A DNA stretch of 64,000 nucleotides from Saprospiraceae bacterium (GTDB lineage Bacteria > Bacteroidota > Bacteroidia > Chitinophagales > Saprospiraceae): the NCBI GenBank assembly GCA_021604865.1, contig BQJU01000021.1:1-64000 (forward strand), in the 5' to 3' direction. A model generated the notes under the pieces. That model was given only the letters and a program-made list of their open reading frames with translations. It ran no database searches and was not told where the DNA came from. The translations under genes and the position numbers were made by a program. Positions 36,108 through 45,347 of the stretch are shown in pieces; within the stretch, counting starts at the first letter, position 1, and every line of letters begins with the position of its first letter.

Positions 36108-37320
36108 ACACTTTTCGTACACCCCCGCCTCAACAATCTCCCATTCTGAAACCCAAGAGGCTGAAAGTCGATACGCTACCAATCCCAATATGTCTGGACT
36201 TTTGTACTTGTGATGAGATTTATGGGGCAAGACAACATTGATAAAATTGAAAAACACCAACGTTAAAACACCGCATTCTCACAATATCGGCAAAATCAGA
36301 CCCGGTCAGCATATTGTTTGTAGAGGTCGCAACGCCGCATTTTTATTGGTTTGCGGGGCTTTAGTTTGGCCAAATAAAAAATCTTTTCAAAAATATGTTT
36401 TTTTTTTTGGGATTAAACAAGAATCTTTTACCTTGTGGCCAGTCGAAGGGGCTTAGCTATTAAATAAGTCCTTTTGTAAGTCTAACCTTCTTGTTCAACT
36501 CATACTTAAGAACGCTAACTGTTGATTAAAATTACTTAGGCAGAGCAATATAGATTGTTCTGAATAAAGGTTTAATACATGACGATGCTGTGTTTTTTTA
36601 ATTCATGTCATTGCTACCTGTATTAACCCATACGCGCATACCCGGTTTTTCGGGTAATTGTTAACGTTCTATGATGTGTTGAGTTTTACCTCATTACTTT
36701 ATTACGAAGAGTTTGTTTGTAGTCTATCTGTGAATTTGGCCTCCAAACAATTTCTTAAACCTCGGGTAAAATATTATTGAATAACGAGAGTTATTACAGT
36801 AATGAAACTTGAGTTCAACCATCAATTCAGCAAACTCCTTATCTTGAAAAAGTGGATTAATGCTCATTGGGCAATCCGGCTTTTTTGACAAACCTCAGTT
36901 CTAACGCTAGGATGTTTTAAAACCCACCTAAGGTTCAGAAATACACTGAATTTTGGATGTTTTTTTAAGTGCTTTTTTTTAATCACACGACTGTTTTCTA
37001 AAGGATATTTCAATTAAGTTTCCAAATCACAAGATGGTATTGGAAGAACAGATATTTGATGTCTATTATAAAGATTTGATTAAAAAAATAATGATTAAAA
37101 AAAAATAAACGCTTGAAATTTTGTTAATGTGTGTTGGCACAATTTAGCCGCCATAAAATAATCGGAATTGTCCTGCCTACCTATGCTGACCTTATGTTTT
37201 AGGGTATAGGATTCTCTACTGCTAGCTTTTTTGGCAGGTAGAACAGGCTTAGATTATTTGTGTTATTGCCGGTTGACCGAAAGGTGCCTGTTATGCTTCA
37301 TTTTTTATGATTACTGTTTT

Positions 37321-37339
37321 CTACACGACAATCGTGTAG
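37321..37339. promoter_or_regulatory. perfect palindrome upstream of the NRPS operon
   Basis: CTACACGA and TCGTGTAG form 8-base arms around CAA. It lies 230 bases before the NusG-like gene. It could be a dimeric regulator's operator or a small RNA hairpin. There is no T tract, so termination is unlikely. Confidence 0.4.
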
Positions 37340-37469
37340 GGGCAAAGGTATTTAGTCAATCCAGAGGATGGGACTGAGGTGGCGGAGCTCTGCCCAATAG
37401 AAGCTTATCCAACAATAGAAACCCAGGATTTAACCAAAACAGCCAAAACCCTATATTTACTAATATCGC

Positions 37470-37490
37470 GGTCATTCTTTTTGAATGGCC
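37470..37490 (+). promoter_or_regulatory. leader hairpin ahead of the NusG-like gene
   Basis: GGTCATTC pairs with GAATGGCC (8 bp, one G-T) around a TTTTT loop, 78 bases upstream of the start codon. It is a candidate RNA element in the 5' leader that a specialised NusG factor could recognise. That role is inferred from position only. Confidence 0.35.
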
Positions 37491-37568
37491 TGGGAGATCT
37501 TTTCCCGTATATCAAAGAACCACACGCTCACAATAGCAACAAACTCTAAATCGTAAAACAAGCTGCTT

Positions 37569-38060
37569 ATGCAAACAGAAAACTGGTACGTCGCTTATAC
37601 TTACCCAAGGTGTGAAAAGAAAGTAGAAAAACGAGTTAAAGAAATGGGGATCGATTGTTACTTGCCGTTAAAAACGGTGTTCCGAAAATGGAGTGATCGG
37701 GTAAAAAAAGTAGAAATCCCCTTGTTTATGAACTACATCTTTGTCCGGTCCCAGCCCCATGAAATCTTTCGGGTGAAGGAAATTGATGGCCTGGCTAACT
37801 TTATATATTTCGGAAACGAGCCAGCGACTGTTAAACCCAAAGAGATTGAATGGATAAAGAAAATGATGTATAATGGAAGTGAGGTTGAGGTAGCCACTGA
37901 TTCCTTTAAAAGAGGGCAGCGGGTAACGGTCCAGAAAGGTCCTTTTATGGGGTTGGAAGGCGTGCTCCTCGAAGAATATGGAAAGCATCGGTTTATTGTT
38001 GAATTTAAGGGTATTGAACAAAAGTTAGCGGTGAATATCCCCGTCCATTATCTAGCCTAA
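37569..38060 (+). CDS. NusG-family specialised antitermination factor (UpxY/LoaP-like)
   Basis: The 163-residue protein has an NGN domain (ENWYVAYTYPRCEKKVEKRVKEMGIDCYLPL; KVEIPLFMNYIFVR) and a C-terminal KOW domain (FKRGQRVTVQKGPFMGLEGVL). It binds RNA polymerase. Specialised paralogues (UpxY in Bacteroides capsules, LoaP in Bacillus polyketide operons, RfaH) allow read-through of long, often terminator-containing operons. It is the first gene of a same-strand series running more than 26 kb, and the thioesterase gene begins 7 bases after its stop. It is not the housekeeping nusG, which normally sits with secE and ribosomal genes. The start follows the usual opening WYVAYT. Confidence 0.88.
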   Translation: MQTENWYVAYTYPRCEKKVEKRVKEMGIDCYLPLKTVFRKWSDRVKKVEIPLFMNYIFVRSQPHEIFRVKEIDGLANFIYFGNEPATVKPKEIEWIKKMMYNGSEVEVATDSFKRGQRVTVQKGPFMGLEGVLLEEYGKHRFIVEFKGIEQKLAVNIPVHYLA

Positions 38061-38067
38061 AGTTTAC

Positions 38068-38793
38068 ATGGAAATGCAAAATAGAATTAAACTTATTGGA
38101 TTGCCTTATGCCGGTGGAAACAAATTTTCTTTCAATGAATTTTATCAATATTTAGGAGATTCTGTTGAAAGCATTACGCTTGAGTTACCCGGCCGGGGCA
38201 AAAGAATAAGTGAGCGTCTTTTGGATGATTTGGATTCCATGACAGACGATTTATATCTACAAATCAGGCCTTATTTGCAGGACGATTATATTCTGTATGG
38301 CCATTCCATGGGTGGAATTCTAGGAAATTTATTGATCCGCAAAATACTATCTAACAATAAGAAACCGCCTTCTGTTTTTTTAATAACGGGTTGTGCAGCA
38401 CCCCAATTTAGAAAAAAAGAGGCCCATTTACACGTACTCACGGATGCTAAATTAAAGGATGAATTAGGAAAACTTGGAGGATTTCCTGACGAAATCATGC
38501 ATAATGACGAACTCATGGAGTTTCTTTTGCCCATCATCCGGGCAGATATTAAAGCACTGGAAACCTATGCTTATCAACAAGACCCCAGGTATAAGGTACC
38601 TGTGACAATAATCATAGGGGATAACGAGGATATTAGTGACGAACAATTGTATGGTTGGGAGCTGGAAACTTCAGGTCCCTTTGAAGCACATAAATTTGAA
38701 GGCAACCATTTTTTTATCCTGGATCATTTTGAGGCTCTGGCCGACTTGGTTCATGAAAAAGTAGATGCCATCAGAGGGAAAGTAGTTTTATGA
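38068..38793 (+). CDS. type II thioesterase of the NRPS cluster
   Basis: The 241-residue alpha/beta hydrolase belongs to the external (type II) thioesterase family that clears mis-primed carrier domains. It opens KLIGLPYAGGNKFSFNEFY and has the ELPGRGKRISE segment. The nucleophile is in YGHSMGGILGN, the acidic residue is in VTIIIGDNED, and the catalytic His is in FEGNHFFIL, all in the usual order and spacing. It starts 7 bases after the NusG-like gene. Confidence 0.92.
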   Translation: MEMQNRIKLIGLPYAGGNKFSFNEFYQYLGDSVESITLELPGRGKRISERLLDDLDSMTDDLYLQIRPYLQDDYILYGHSMGGILGNLLIRKILSNNKKPPSVFLITGCAAPQFRKKEAHLHVLTDAKLKDELGKLGGFPDEIMHNDELMEFLLPIIRADIKALETYAYQQDPRYKVPVTIIIGDNEDISDEQLYGWELETSGPFEAHKFEGNHFFILDHFEALADLVHEKVDAIRGKVVL

Positions 38794-38836
38794 TATAAAT
38801 AATTCTTGTTTTTTTGTCCAAGTAAAAATAAATGCC

Positions 38837-41230
38837 ATGGTTACCAGATTTTCTGTATTGTTTATTTCACTGTTGGTGACAACTACCCTGTTGGCACAAA
38901 GTACAATTCAAGGTACCGTAAAGGATATGGATAATCAAGGGGTGTTTTTTGCTACCGTGGCACTCTACCGTACCTCGGATAGCACCATTGTCAAAGCAAA
39001 TACCTCAGAGGAAGATGGCAGTTTCGTGCTTAGTGGCATTATGGACGGAGCCTATTTTCTGAAAGTTAATATGTTAGGCTATGCAGATTCTGAAGGAAAA
39101 CCCTTAACCTTCCCTACTGACCATAACAAATCGGTGGAAGTGACACTGGAAGAAGCCATTACCACACTCGATGAAGTGGTGGTCAAGTCCAGGCTTCCTA
39201 CCATCCAACAAAAATCAGACCGGCTGATCGTAAATATCGAAAACAGCCTGATTGGTTCTAGTGGTAGCCTATTAGACGCTTTAAAAAATGTTCCCGGTAT
39301 GATCGTTAGCAGCAGTGGCCTGCAAATGGCTGGTCAAAGCAATATTACCATTCTCCTCAATGGCCGATCTACACAGTACATGAATATTCAGGAGCTTTTG
39401 AAGGATATGCCTGCTGATAATATCAAGCAAGTAGAAGTGATTCATCAACCAGGAGCGGAATTTGATGCGAGTGGTACAGGGCCCATCATTAATATCATTT
39501 TAAAGAAAAATAATACGTTGGGCACCAATGGACGGGCAACACTGCGGGTTGAAAAAGATTACAAATGGCTTTATTGGACCGGATTGTCCCTGAACCACTA
39601 CAATAAGGGGCTCAATATAAATGGATATGCCGGCTATTCTCAAAAAGCAGTACAGGAAAGTATGGATATTACCAGAAAGGTAGCTGATGATACCTATACC
39701 CAGAGTAGTTTTACCCCGAATGATGCCAGTACTTTCGGAACCAATTTATCGCTTGACTGGGACATTAATGACAAACAACGGTTGGGTTTTGCTGGCCAGT
39801 TTTGGAATTCAATTACGGATCAGGTTCAAACCAGTACCACCAATATAGACTACCAGGATAACAGCCTTGAAGACCTGAGTCTGGCCACCGATAATACGCG
39901 TGATGGCTCCTGGAATTATTTTGCCCTCAGCCCTTATTATTCGATCGTTTTTGATACATCTGCTCACAAATTGGATATTGACGTGAACTTATTCAGCATG
40001 GATTCGGATGCGACCAATACCCTCCTTACCCAGAATGTCAAAGACCCTAGCAATTTTTTTGCAGGTAAGCGTTTTGACCAGCCGGGCGACACAAAAATTG
40101 CAGCCATTAAAGTGGATTATTCCAAACCACTCTCTGCTTCTTTCTCATTGGATGCCGGGCTGAAATATAGCATTGCCAATCTGGAAAACAACCTGGGCGT
40201 ATTTGATGAAACGGTGGAAGGCATGTGGATAAAAAATGCCGAACAGAGTAATCTATTTACATTTGAAGAAGACATTAAGGCCGCCTATATGAAGCTAAAC
40301 TTTGCTTTGGCAGGTTGGACCGGATCAATGGGATTACGTTGGGAAGATAGTTACTCTCTGGGTAAGTCCGTTTCGCTTGGGACTACACTGGATCGACGGA
40401 TTAACAAACTTTTTCCAAGTTTCAGCCTACAACGGCAAATAGCTGGCCCGATTGGTGCATCAGTGGCCTATAGCTATCGCATAGACCGCCCGGGATACTC
40501 CAGTCTAAATCCTTTCACAACAAGTTTAGACCCCTTTACCGGCTTTAGAGGAAACCCGATATTGATACCCGCACTGACACATAGCATGAAACTAAATCTG
40601 CTTTGGGAAAATTATCCCTTTCTAACTGCAGAATACAAACTGATCAATGATCCATTGGTAGAAGTGACGGAACAAAATGATGAAACGGGAGAAACATTCC
40701 TTCAAACCCTTAACCTGAATCAACAGCGACTTTTTAATATTCAAATGTTTGTGCCCCTCGAATATATTCTGGGTAATGTACCCGGCTATATAGGTGGAAT
40801 TTTAAACTATAATGAATATGATTCCGAATATTTGGGTCAGCGATTTAACCCGAGCCGCTGGACTTATACCCTATTTATGCGAACCGGTTTTACCCTTCCC
40901 GGAAAGATCAGAACCGAGATCGTTGGGTCGTATGTTAGCGGCGTGCTGGACGGAATCGTTAATCTGGAACATTTTTATCGGATGGAGATCAGCTTTGGAA
41001 GAAAATTCCTAAACGACCGATTGGCCATCCAAATAGGTATTGATGATATTCCTTATCGGTTTAGACACGGAAAGATAAAATACGCCAATATGGACATTGA
41101 TATACTAGATAGCTGGTATGTTCGTGAAATTAACCTGAATATAGCCTACCAATTTGGAAATCGCTTTTTGAAAGAAAAGCAACTGCGCAAATTAAGTGCA
41201 GAAGAAGAAATTAACAGGACACAGAATTAG
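38837..41230 (+). CDS. outer-membrane beta-barrel protein (OMP_b-brl_3 / TonB-receptor-like)
   Basis: The 797-residue protein has a signal peptide (VLFISLLVTTTLLAQ), a carboxypeptidase-regulatory-like domain (about 22-115: STIQGTVKDMDNQGVFFATVALY) and a plug domain (about 130-235: LLDALKNVPGMIVSSSGLQMAG, VEVIHQPGAEFDASGTGPIINIILKK). A large C-terminal barrel follows. It resembles the 'outer membrane beta-barrel family' relatives of TonB-dependent receptors. Inside the NRPS cluster it may move the product or its metal complex across the outer membrane. No TonB box is obvious. A terminator-like hairpin follows at 41248. Confidence 0.85.
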   Translation: MVTRFSVLFISLLVTTTLLAQSTIQGTVKDMDNQGVFFATVALYRTSDSTIVKANTSEEDGSFVLSGIMDGAYFLKVNMLGYADSEGKPLTFPTDHNKSVEVTLEEAITTLDEVVVKSRLPTIQQKSDRLIVNIENSLIGSSGSLLDALKNVPGMIVSSSGLQMAGQSNITILLNGRSTQYMNIQELLKDMPADNIKQVEVIHQPGAEFDASGTGPIINIILKKNNTLGTNGRATLRVEKDYKWLYWTGLSLNHYNKGLNINGYAGYSQKAVQESMDITRKVADDTYTQSSFTPNDASTFGTNLSLDWDINDKQRLGFAGQFWNSITDQVQTSTTNIDYQDNSLEDLSLATDNTRDGSWNYFALSPYYSIVFDTSAHKLDIDVNLFSMDSDATNTLLTQNVKDPSNFFAGKRFDQPGDTKIAAIKVDYSKPLSASFSLDAGLKYSIANLENNLGVFDETVEGMWIKNAEQSNLFTFEEDIKAAYMKLNFALAGWTGSMGLRWEDSYSLGKSVSLGTTLDRRINKLFPSFSLQRQIAGPIGASVAYSYRIDRPGYSSLNPFTTSLDPFTGFRGNPILIPALTHSMKLNLLWENYPFLTAEYKLINDPLVEVTEQNDETGETFLQTLNLNQQRLFNIQMFVPLEYILGNVPGYIGGILNYNEYDSEYLGQRFNPSRWTYTLFMRTGFTLPGKIRTEIVGSYVSGVLDGIVNLEHFYRMEISFGRKFLNDRLAIQIGIDDIPYRFRHGKIKYANMDIDILDSWYVREINLNIAYQFGNRFLKEKQLRKLSAEEEINRTQN

Positions 41231-41247
41231 TAGAATTGTGCAGAGAT

Positions 41248-41272
41248 GGGGCCATAATTGGCCTCCATTTTT
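41248..41272 (+). terminator. intrinsic terminator-like hairpin inside the NRPS operon
   Basis: GGGGCCA (41248-41254) pairs with TGGCCTC (41259-41265) around the loop TAAT, with one G-T pair. The run ATTTTT follows at 41267-41272. It lies 17 bases after the beta-barrel gene stop and 128 bases before the exporter gene. It could reduce expression of the downstream genes unless antitermination occurs. Confidence 0.55.
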
Positions 41273-41399
41273 CTCCCCTTAATCCCTGCACTACGCGCTA
41301 AAAATTCCATCATTTATTTTCGATTTAGTTCGTTTACCTGCTCCCGAGAGAAACAGGTGAATCAAAATCCTATTTTATTTAAACATCTGAATTTATAAT

Positions 41400-43076
41400 A
41401 TGAATATTTTAAATATTCTAAATAAGCGATCCCGGTTTTTCTACGTTTTCCTTGCTTTTTTTGGTATCATCAATAGTACGATGGCTTCCAGCATTTTGTA
41501 TTTTATCAATACCAAGCTGGTAGGCAATCCACTTCCATTTTTGGACCAGTACGATTTGGAAATTTTTGCTGGGATACTCCTGTTCTCCTTATTGGTGAGC
41601 TACCGGTTTGAAATGTATATGATCGGGCTAACCGAACGCATAGGCGTGGATATGCAGAAGTACATCTTCGAATATCTAAGGTATTCGGATTATGAGCGGT
41701 ATCTGAAACTATCAGAAGAGAAAGTGCGGACAGCATTCATGGATGTCAGCAAGTTACAGTCTATCCCTCATACCTATGTAGCGGTGCTCAACAACCTCAT
41801 ATTGGTGGTGACGGGTATTACATATCTGTTTATAACCAATTGGGTAGCTGCTTCCATGCTTTTGTCGATCATCGGCATTACAACGGCTTATTTTCTTTAT
41901 GAATTCAAGTCGATCCAGGCCGATAAAAATAAAGTTCGAGATCTGGTGGATGTTTTTATCCGGATTTTGAACGATTTTTTACGGGGATTTCGGGAGTTAA
42001 AAATGAGTGTTAAACGCAGCGACAATATCTTCGCCAAATTTGTCATAGTCCAGTTGACAGATATCATGTTATTGAAACTGAAATACCTGTCCAAATACAT
42101 CCTGAACAGGATCCTGGGGCGTTATTCGATTTACTTGATTATTGGCGTTATTTTATTTGTCCTGCCCGGTGTGGCCAATCTGGACGTCAAATCCATGATG
42201 GTTTTTATTACTACGGCATTGTTTATTGCTGGGCCGATCAGTGATTTGATCACCCAATCTGACGCTTTGAGTAATATAGCCATTTCTGTGAATCGTCTGG
42301 ATGAGTTTGAAAAGGTATTAAAAGCGAATATGCCTCCTAAGGAGGGCTTAGAAAAATTGCCTGTTTTCTCCGAGCCTTTCAAAAATATCCGCCTAGAAAA
42401 CATTGAATTTGAATACCTCAACAGGGATAAGGCTTCCAATTTCAAATTGGCTCAATTGAATTTGAAAATCGAGAAAGGAGACGTCATTTTTATAACAGGT
42501 GGCAATGGAAGTGGAAAAAGTACCTTCATCAATTTGCTCACTGGATTGTACCGGCCTACAAAAGGTCATATTTATTATAACGACCATTTAATAGAAACGG
42601 ATCATTATCCGAATTATCGGAATTTGCTCTCCTGTGTTTTTGCCGATAATTATCTATTCACCGAAAACTACGATGATTTTGATATCGGCGAGGAGAATGA
42701 ATATTTCTTCGAGCTTCTCGAACAAATGCAGCTTCGGAATGTGATCCATATTGACAAGGAAAACAATAGGGTTGGAACTTCCCTGTCAAAAGGCCAGCAG
42801 AAGCGGTTGGCGTTGATTTTTGCTTTGATGGAAGGAAATGAATTTTTTGTATTTGACGAATGGGCTGCGGAACAAGATCCTTCTTTCCGAAAATACTTTT
42901 ACCGCACCATTATCCCCCAGCTAAAAGCTATGGGTAAAACGGTGATCGCCATTACACATGATGATGCTTACTTCGATTGTGCAGACCGTATTATCAAGTT
43001 TGAATTTGGTGTGATCGTTAAAAACGAGATGCTTCCCGAGAAACTTCACGCACTCGATGTAGAGGTGGAAAGCTAA
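41400..43076 (+). CDS. cyclic-peptide-export type ABC transporter (SyrD/PvdE-like)
   Basis: The 558-residue half-transporter has six N-terminal TM helices (about 1-290) and a C-terminal ATPase. Walker A is GGNGSGKST, the signature is SLSKGQQKRLAL and Walker B is FFVFDEWAAEQDP, with the switch His in ITHDD. The DEWAAEQDP Walker B is typical of SyrD/PvdE exporters, which move non-ribosomal peptides or their precursors to the periplasm. It is therefore the likely inner-membrane exporter of the cluster product. A 169-base gap upstream contains a terminator-like hairpin and possibly a secondary promoter. Confidence 0.9.
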   Translation: MNILNILNKRSRFFYVFLAFFGIINSTMASSILYFINTKLVGNPLPFLDQYDLEIFAGILLFSLLVSYRFEMYMIGLTERIGVDMQKYIFEYLRYSDYERYLKLSEEKVRTAFMDVSKLQSIPHTYVAVLNNLILVVTGITYLFITNWVAASMLLSIIGITTAYFLYEFKSIQADKNKVRDLVDVFIRILNDFLRGFRELKMSVKRSDNIFAKFVIVQLTDIMLLKLKYLSKYILNRILGRYSIYLIIGVILFVLPGVANLDVKSMMVFITTALFIAGPISDLITQSDALSNIAISVNRLDEFEKVLKANMPPKEGLEKLPVFSEPFKNIRLENIEFEYLNRDKASNFKLAQLNLKIEKGDVIFITGGNGSGKSTFINLLTGLYRPTKGHIYYNDHLIETDHYPNYRNLLSCVFADNYLFTENYDDFDIGEENEYFFELLEQMQLRNVIHIDKENNRVGTSLSKGQQKRLALIFALMEGNEFFVFDEWAAEQDPSFRKYFYRTIIPQLKAMGKTVIAITHDDAYFDCADRIIKFEFGVIVKNEMLPEKLHALDVEVES

Positions 43077-43131
43077 GCAATATTATTTTTTAGTCTTTGG
43101 ACTTACAGCAAGTCTACATAATATCCCTTCA

Positions 43132-44394
43132 ATGAGAAGAGTTGTCGTAACGGGTTTGGGTGTCCTTGCTCCTAATGGCCGCAATGTTGATGATTTTTTA
43201 GATTCATTACAAACGGGTAAATCCGGCATTAGATATCTTGAGAAGTTAAAAGAGCTCAAATTTAGATGTCATGTAGCGGGTATACCCGAGATGGATGAAT
43301 CTGTATTGAAGCACTTCTTTTCGGATGCTGCTTTTCAGAACATTGTCAGCCTGAGTATCAAATACGGCTGTATTGCCACCCAAGAAGCGCTTTTGGATGC
43401 CAATTTACCGATCAATCCCGAAGAAACCGATTGGGATATGGGTTGTGTATATGGGCATTGTATTGGTGATTTCCTCGCGATGAAAGAGATGATTACTCAT
43501 GTGGATGCCGGTAGGTGCAGAAATATGGGTTCCAAGTTCACCTCTCAGGCTATGAATAGTGGTCCGGCTGCCATGCTTACGCAATTGTTTGGCCCTGGAA
43601 GTCGGGTGATTACCAATTCTTCAGCTTGTTCAACAGGTACGGAAAGTATCCTCATGGCTTATGAACTAATCAAAAGCGGAAAGGCCCTCCGGATGATTGC
43701 CGGTAGTGCAGAATCCGCTAATGAATATACCTGGGGTGGATTTGATTCTATGCGTGTGCTATCGGCAAAATACAATGATCAGCCCGAGCAAGCCACGCGC
43801 CCATTAAGTGCCAGCTCCTGTGGATTTGCACCCGGATCGGGGGCTGCCACCCTTATTCTGGAAGAACTGGAATCTGCACAGGCAAGAGGGGCAAAAATTT
43901 ACTGCGAAATTAAGGGTGGCGATTACAATAGCGGCGGACAACGCAATGGAGGCTCCATGACCGCTCCAAATGTAGAAGGGGTACAAAGGTGTATCAAAAA
44001 CACCCTCGATGATGCAAATATAAAACCCCAGGACATTGACCTCATCTCAGGCCATCTTACAGCAACATTTGCTGATAAAATAGAGGTCAACAATTGGGTC
44101 AGTGCATTAGGGCTAGGCCAATCAGACTTTCCTCATATCAATTCTATGAAATCCATGACGGGCCATTGTGTTGGCGCTGCCGGATCTATAGAATCGGTGG
44201 GAGCCATTTTGCAAATGCAACACAGTTTTATTCATCCAAGCCTCAATTGTGAGGATCTCAATCCGGAAATTGCCGATATGATCGATCCGGAATGTATACC
44301 ACATCATCGTATTGATAAGGCATTGAATACCGTGATTTCTGCAAACTTTGGCTTTGGTGATGTTAATTCCTGCATCGTTTTTCAAAAAATCTAG
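43132..44394 (+). CDS. beta-ketoacyl-ACP synthase (FabF-like)
   Basis: The 420-residue thiolase-fold condensing enzyme opens RRVVVTGLGVLAPNGRNVDDFL. The active-site Cys is in NSSACSTGTESIL. The first His lies in ISGHLTATFADKIEV, where FabF has NAHGTST; the second is in KSMTGHCVGAAG. The altered first motif sets it apart from housekeeping FabF. It is followed after 29 bases by an ACP gene and then a PPTase gene, so it probably extends or makes an acyl chain on that ACP for loading onto NRPS1. No dedicated ketoreductase or dehydratase gene is in the window; fatty-acid enzymes could supply those steps. Confidence 0.9.
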   Translation: MRRVVVTGLGVLAPNGRNVDDFLDSLQTGKSGIRYLEKLKELKFRCHVAGIPEMDESVLKHFFSDAAFQNIVSLSIKYGCIATQEALLDANLPINPEETDWDMGCVYGHCIGDFLAMKEMITHVDAGRCRNMGSKFTSQAMNSGPAAMLTQLFGPGSRVITNSSACSTGTESILMAYELIKSGKALRMIAGSAESANEYTWGGFDSMRVLSAKYNDQPEQATRPLSASSCGFAPGSGAATLILEELESAQARGAKIYCEIKGGDYNSGGQRNGGSMTAPNVEGVQRCIKNTLDDANIKPQDIDLISGHLTATFADKIEVNNWVSALGLGQSDFPHINSMKSMTGHCVGAAGSIESVGAILQMQHSFIHPSLNCEDLNPEIADMIDPECIPHHRIDKALNTVISANFGFGDVNSCIVFQKI

Positions 44395-44423
44395 TTTTAT
44401 CACCTTCATAAAACCTTGTAAAG

Positions 44424-44678
44424 ATGAGCATTGAAAATTCTTTCCAAAATGTAAAAAAGTTGATCCTTCCCTATCTTGAAGATGATTCTTTAGCTGATTC
44501 CATCGAGATGGATTCTGACTTTATCAAAGATTTAAAAATTAACTCCGTCCATATTGTCGATTTTGTCATCGACTTAGAAAATGCTTATGACATTGTAGTT
44601 GATGACGATACCCTCTCAAAGCTATCCACCGTGAGAGAAGTTATTGACATCCTGGAAGCACGAAAGCCTGTAATTTGA
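44424..44678 (+). CDS. acyl carrier protein
   Basis: The 84-residue acidic protein has a four-helix ACP pattern. The phosphopantetheine serine is predicted in DLKINSVHIVDFVIDLE, where the usual DSL is replaced by NSV. Helix 2 continues FVIDLENAYDIVVDDD, as in ordinary ACPs. It lies between the KS and PPTase genes and overlaps the latter by 4 bases (TTGA). It presumably carries the acyl chain handed to the first condensation domain. Confidence 0.88.
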   Translation: MSIENSFQNVKKLILPYLEDDSLADSIEMDSDFIKDLKINSVHIVDFVIDLENAYDIVVDDDTLSKLSTVREVIDILEARKPVI

Positions 44679-45322
44679 TTGGCAATGATATCGTAGCTGT
44701 CCAGCAAGGGAAATCCTTCAGAAGACTGGAGCAATATATGCGTCGGATTTGTGAAGACAGTGAAAAAACACTTCAGATCGACCTTCACCCTGCTATGCTT
44801 TTAGCACTGACATGGTCTATCAAGGAAGCTGCTTTTAAATATTGCCGGAGGAGCTACGATATCAAATTTTATCCTAAAAAATTCCAAATTTCCCGGATTA
44901 AAGGGCTTGAATTGTTACAAAGCAAAAAATGGAACCGTTCTCCAAAAATACAGCATCGGGGATTTGCGGATTTACCTCATCTGAATATACAAATTGAATC
45001 CGAGTTCGGGACCCTGCTAGGTAAAACGATAGGCTGCGAAAATTATATACATTCCATTGTTAGCCAGGATAAAGATTGTTTTAGTGCGGTTCATTGGGGA
45101 ATTGTCGAGATAGGTTCTCCCCTATACAAACATCAATCCAGGGCCGTACGCATCCATGCATTGCGCCATTTTAAAAATTTCACCAACCAGTCTGGTCCCG
45201 AAGGTTTTGAATTTATAAAAAACGAGAACAACGTACCGGTTTTATATATCAATGGTCAGCAAAGTCCATTGGCTTTTTCTTTTTCACACCATGATCAGTT
45301 TGTCGCTTATGCCTGGTGTTGA
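44675..45322 (+). CDS. 4'-phosphopantetheinyl transferase
   Basis: The 215-residue PPTase would activate the ACP and the NRPS carrier domains by moving phosphopantetheine from CoA. It has the N-terminal metal motif GNDIVAV (as GxDIV) and the LTWSIKEAAFKYC motif with the catalytic Glu and Lys. The C-terminal FSFSHHDQFVAYAW segment is also typical. The order (GxDIV near residue 2) resembles AcpS, but the length is Sfp-like, so it is a hybrid-looking member. The start is a TTG that shares four bases with the ACP stop (TTGA), suggesting coupled translation. Confidence 0.85.
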   Translation: MIGNDIVAVQQGKSFRRLEQYMRRICEDSEKTLQIDLHPAMLLALTWSIKEAAFKYCRRSYDIKFYPKKFQISRIKGLELLQSKKWNRSPKIQHRGFADLPHLNIQIESEFGTLLGKTIGCENYIHSIVSQDKDCFSAVHWGIVEIGSPLYKHQSRAVRIHALRHFKNFTNQSGPEGFEFIKNENNVPVLYINGQQSPLAFSFSHHDQFVAYAWC

Positions 45323-45347
45323 TTTTGTTAAAACACGTCAAGAATAA

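Larger units (their letters stand above)
35926..37568. other. long AT-rich gene-free stretch before the NRPS cluster
   Basis: These 1643 bases contain no convincing gene. Open frames are short and without family features. It holds a dispersed repeat copy (36061-36107), and a direct repeat TGCCCAGCAA near 35989 and 36023. There is a 6-bp GC hairpin (TACCCG...CGGGTA, 36639-36656) and a 14-base match to the inner end of the MITE-like elements (TTGGCCTCCAAACA, 36736-36749). A palindrome (37321-37339) and a hairpin (37470-37490) lie near the right end. Promoter and leader of the NRPS operon must lie in the right-hand part. Confidence 0.5.

Noticed and set aside
35961-36456. Short plus-strand open frames of 62-80 codons in the gene-free stretch
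   Set aside because: They overlap each other and a dispersed repeat, have no ribosome-binding site or recognisable motif, and have poor codon character.
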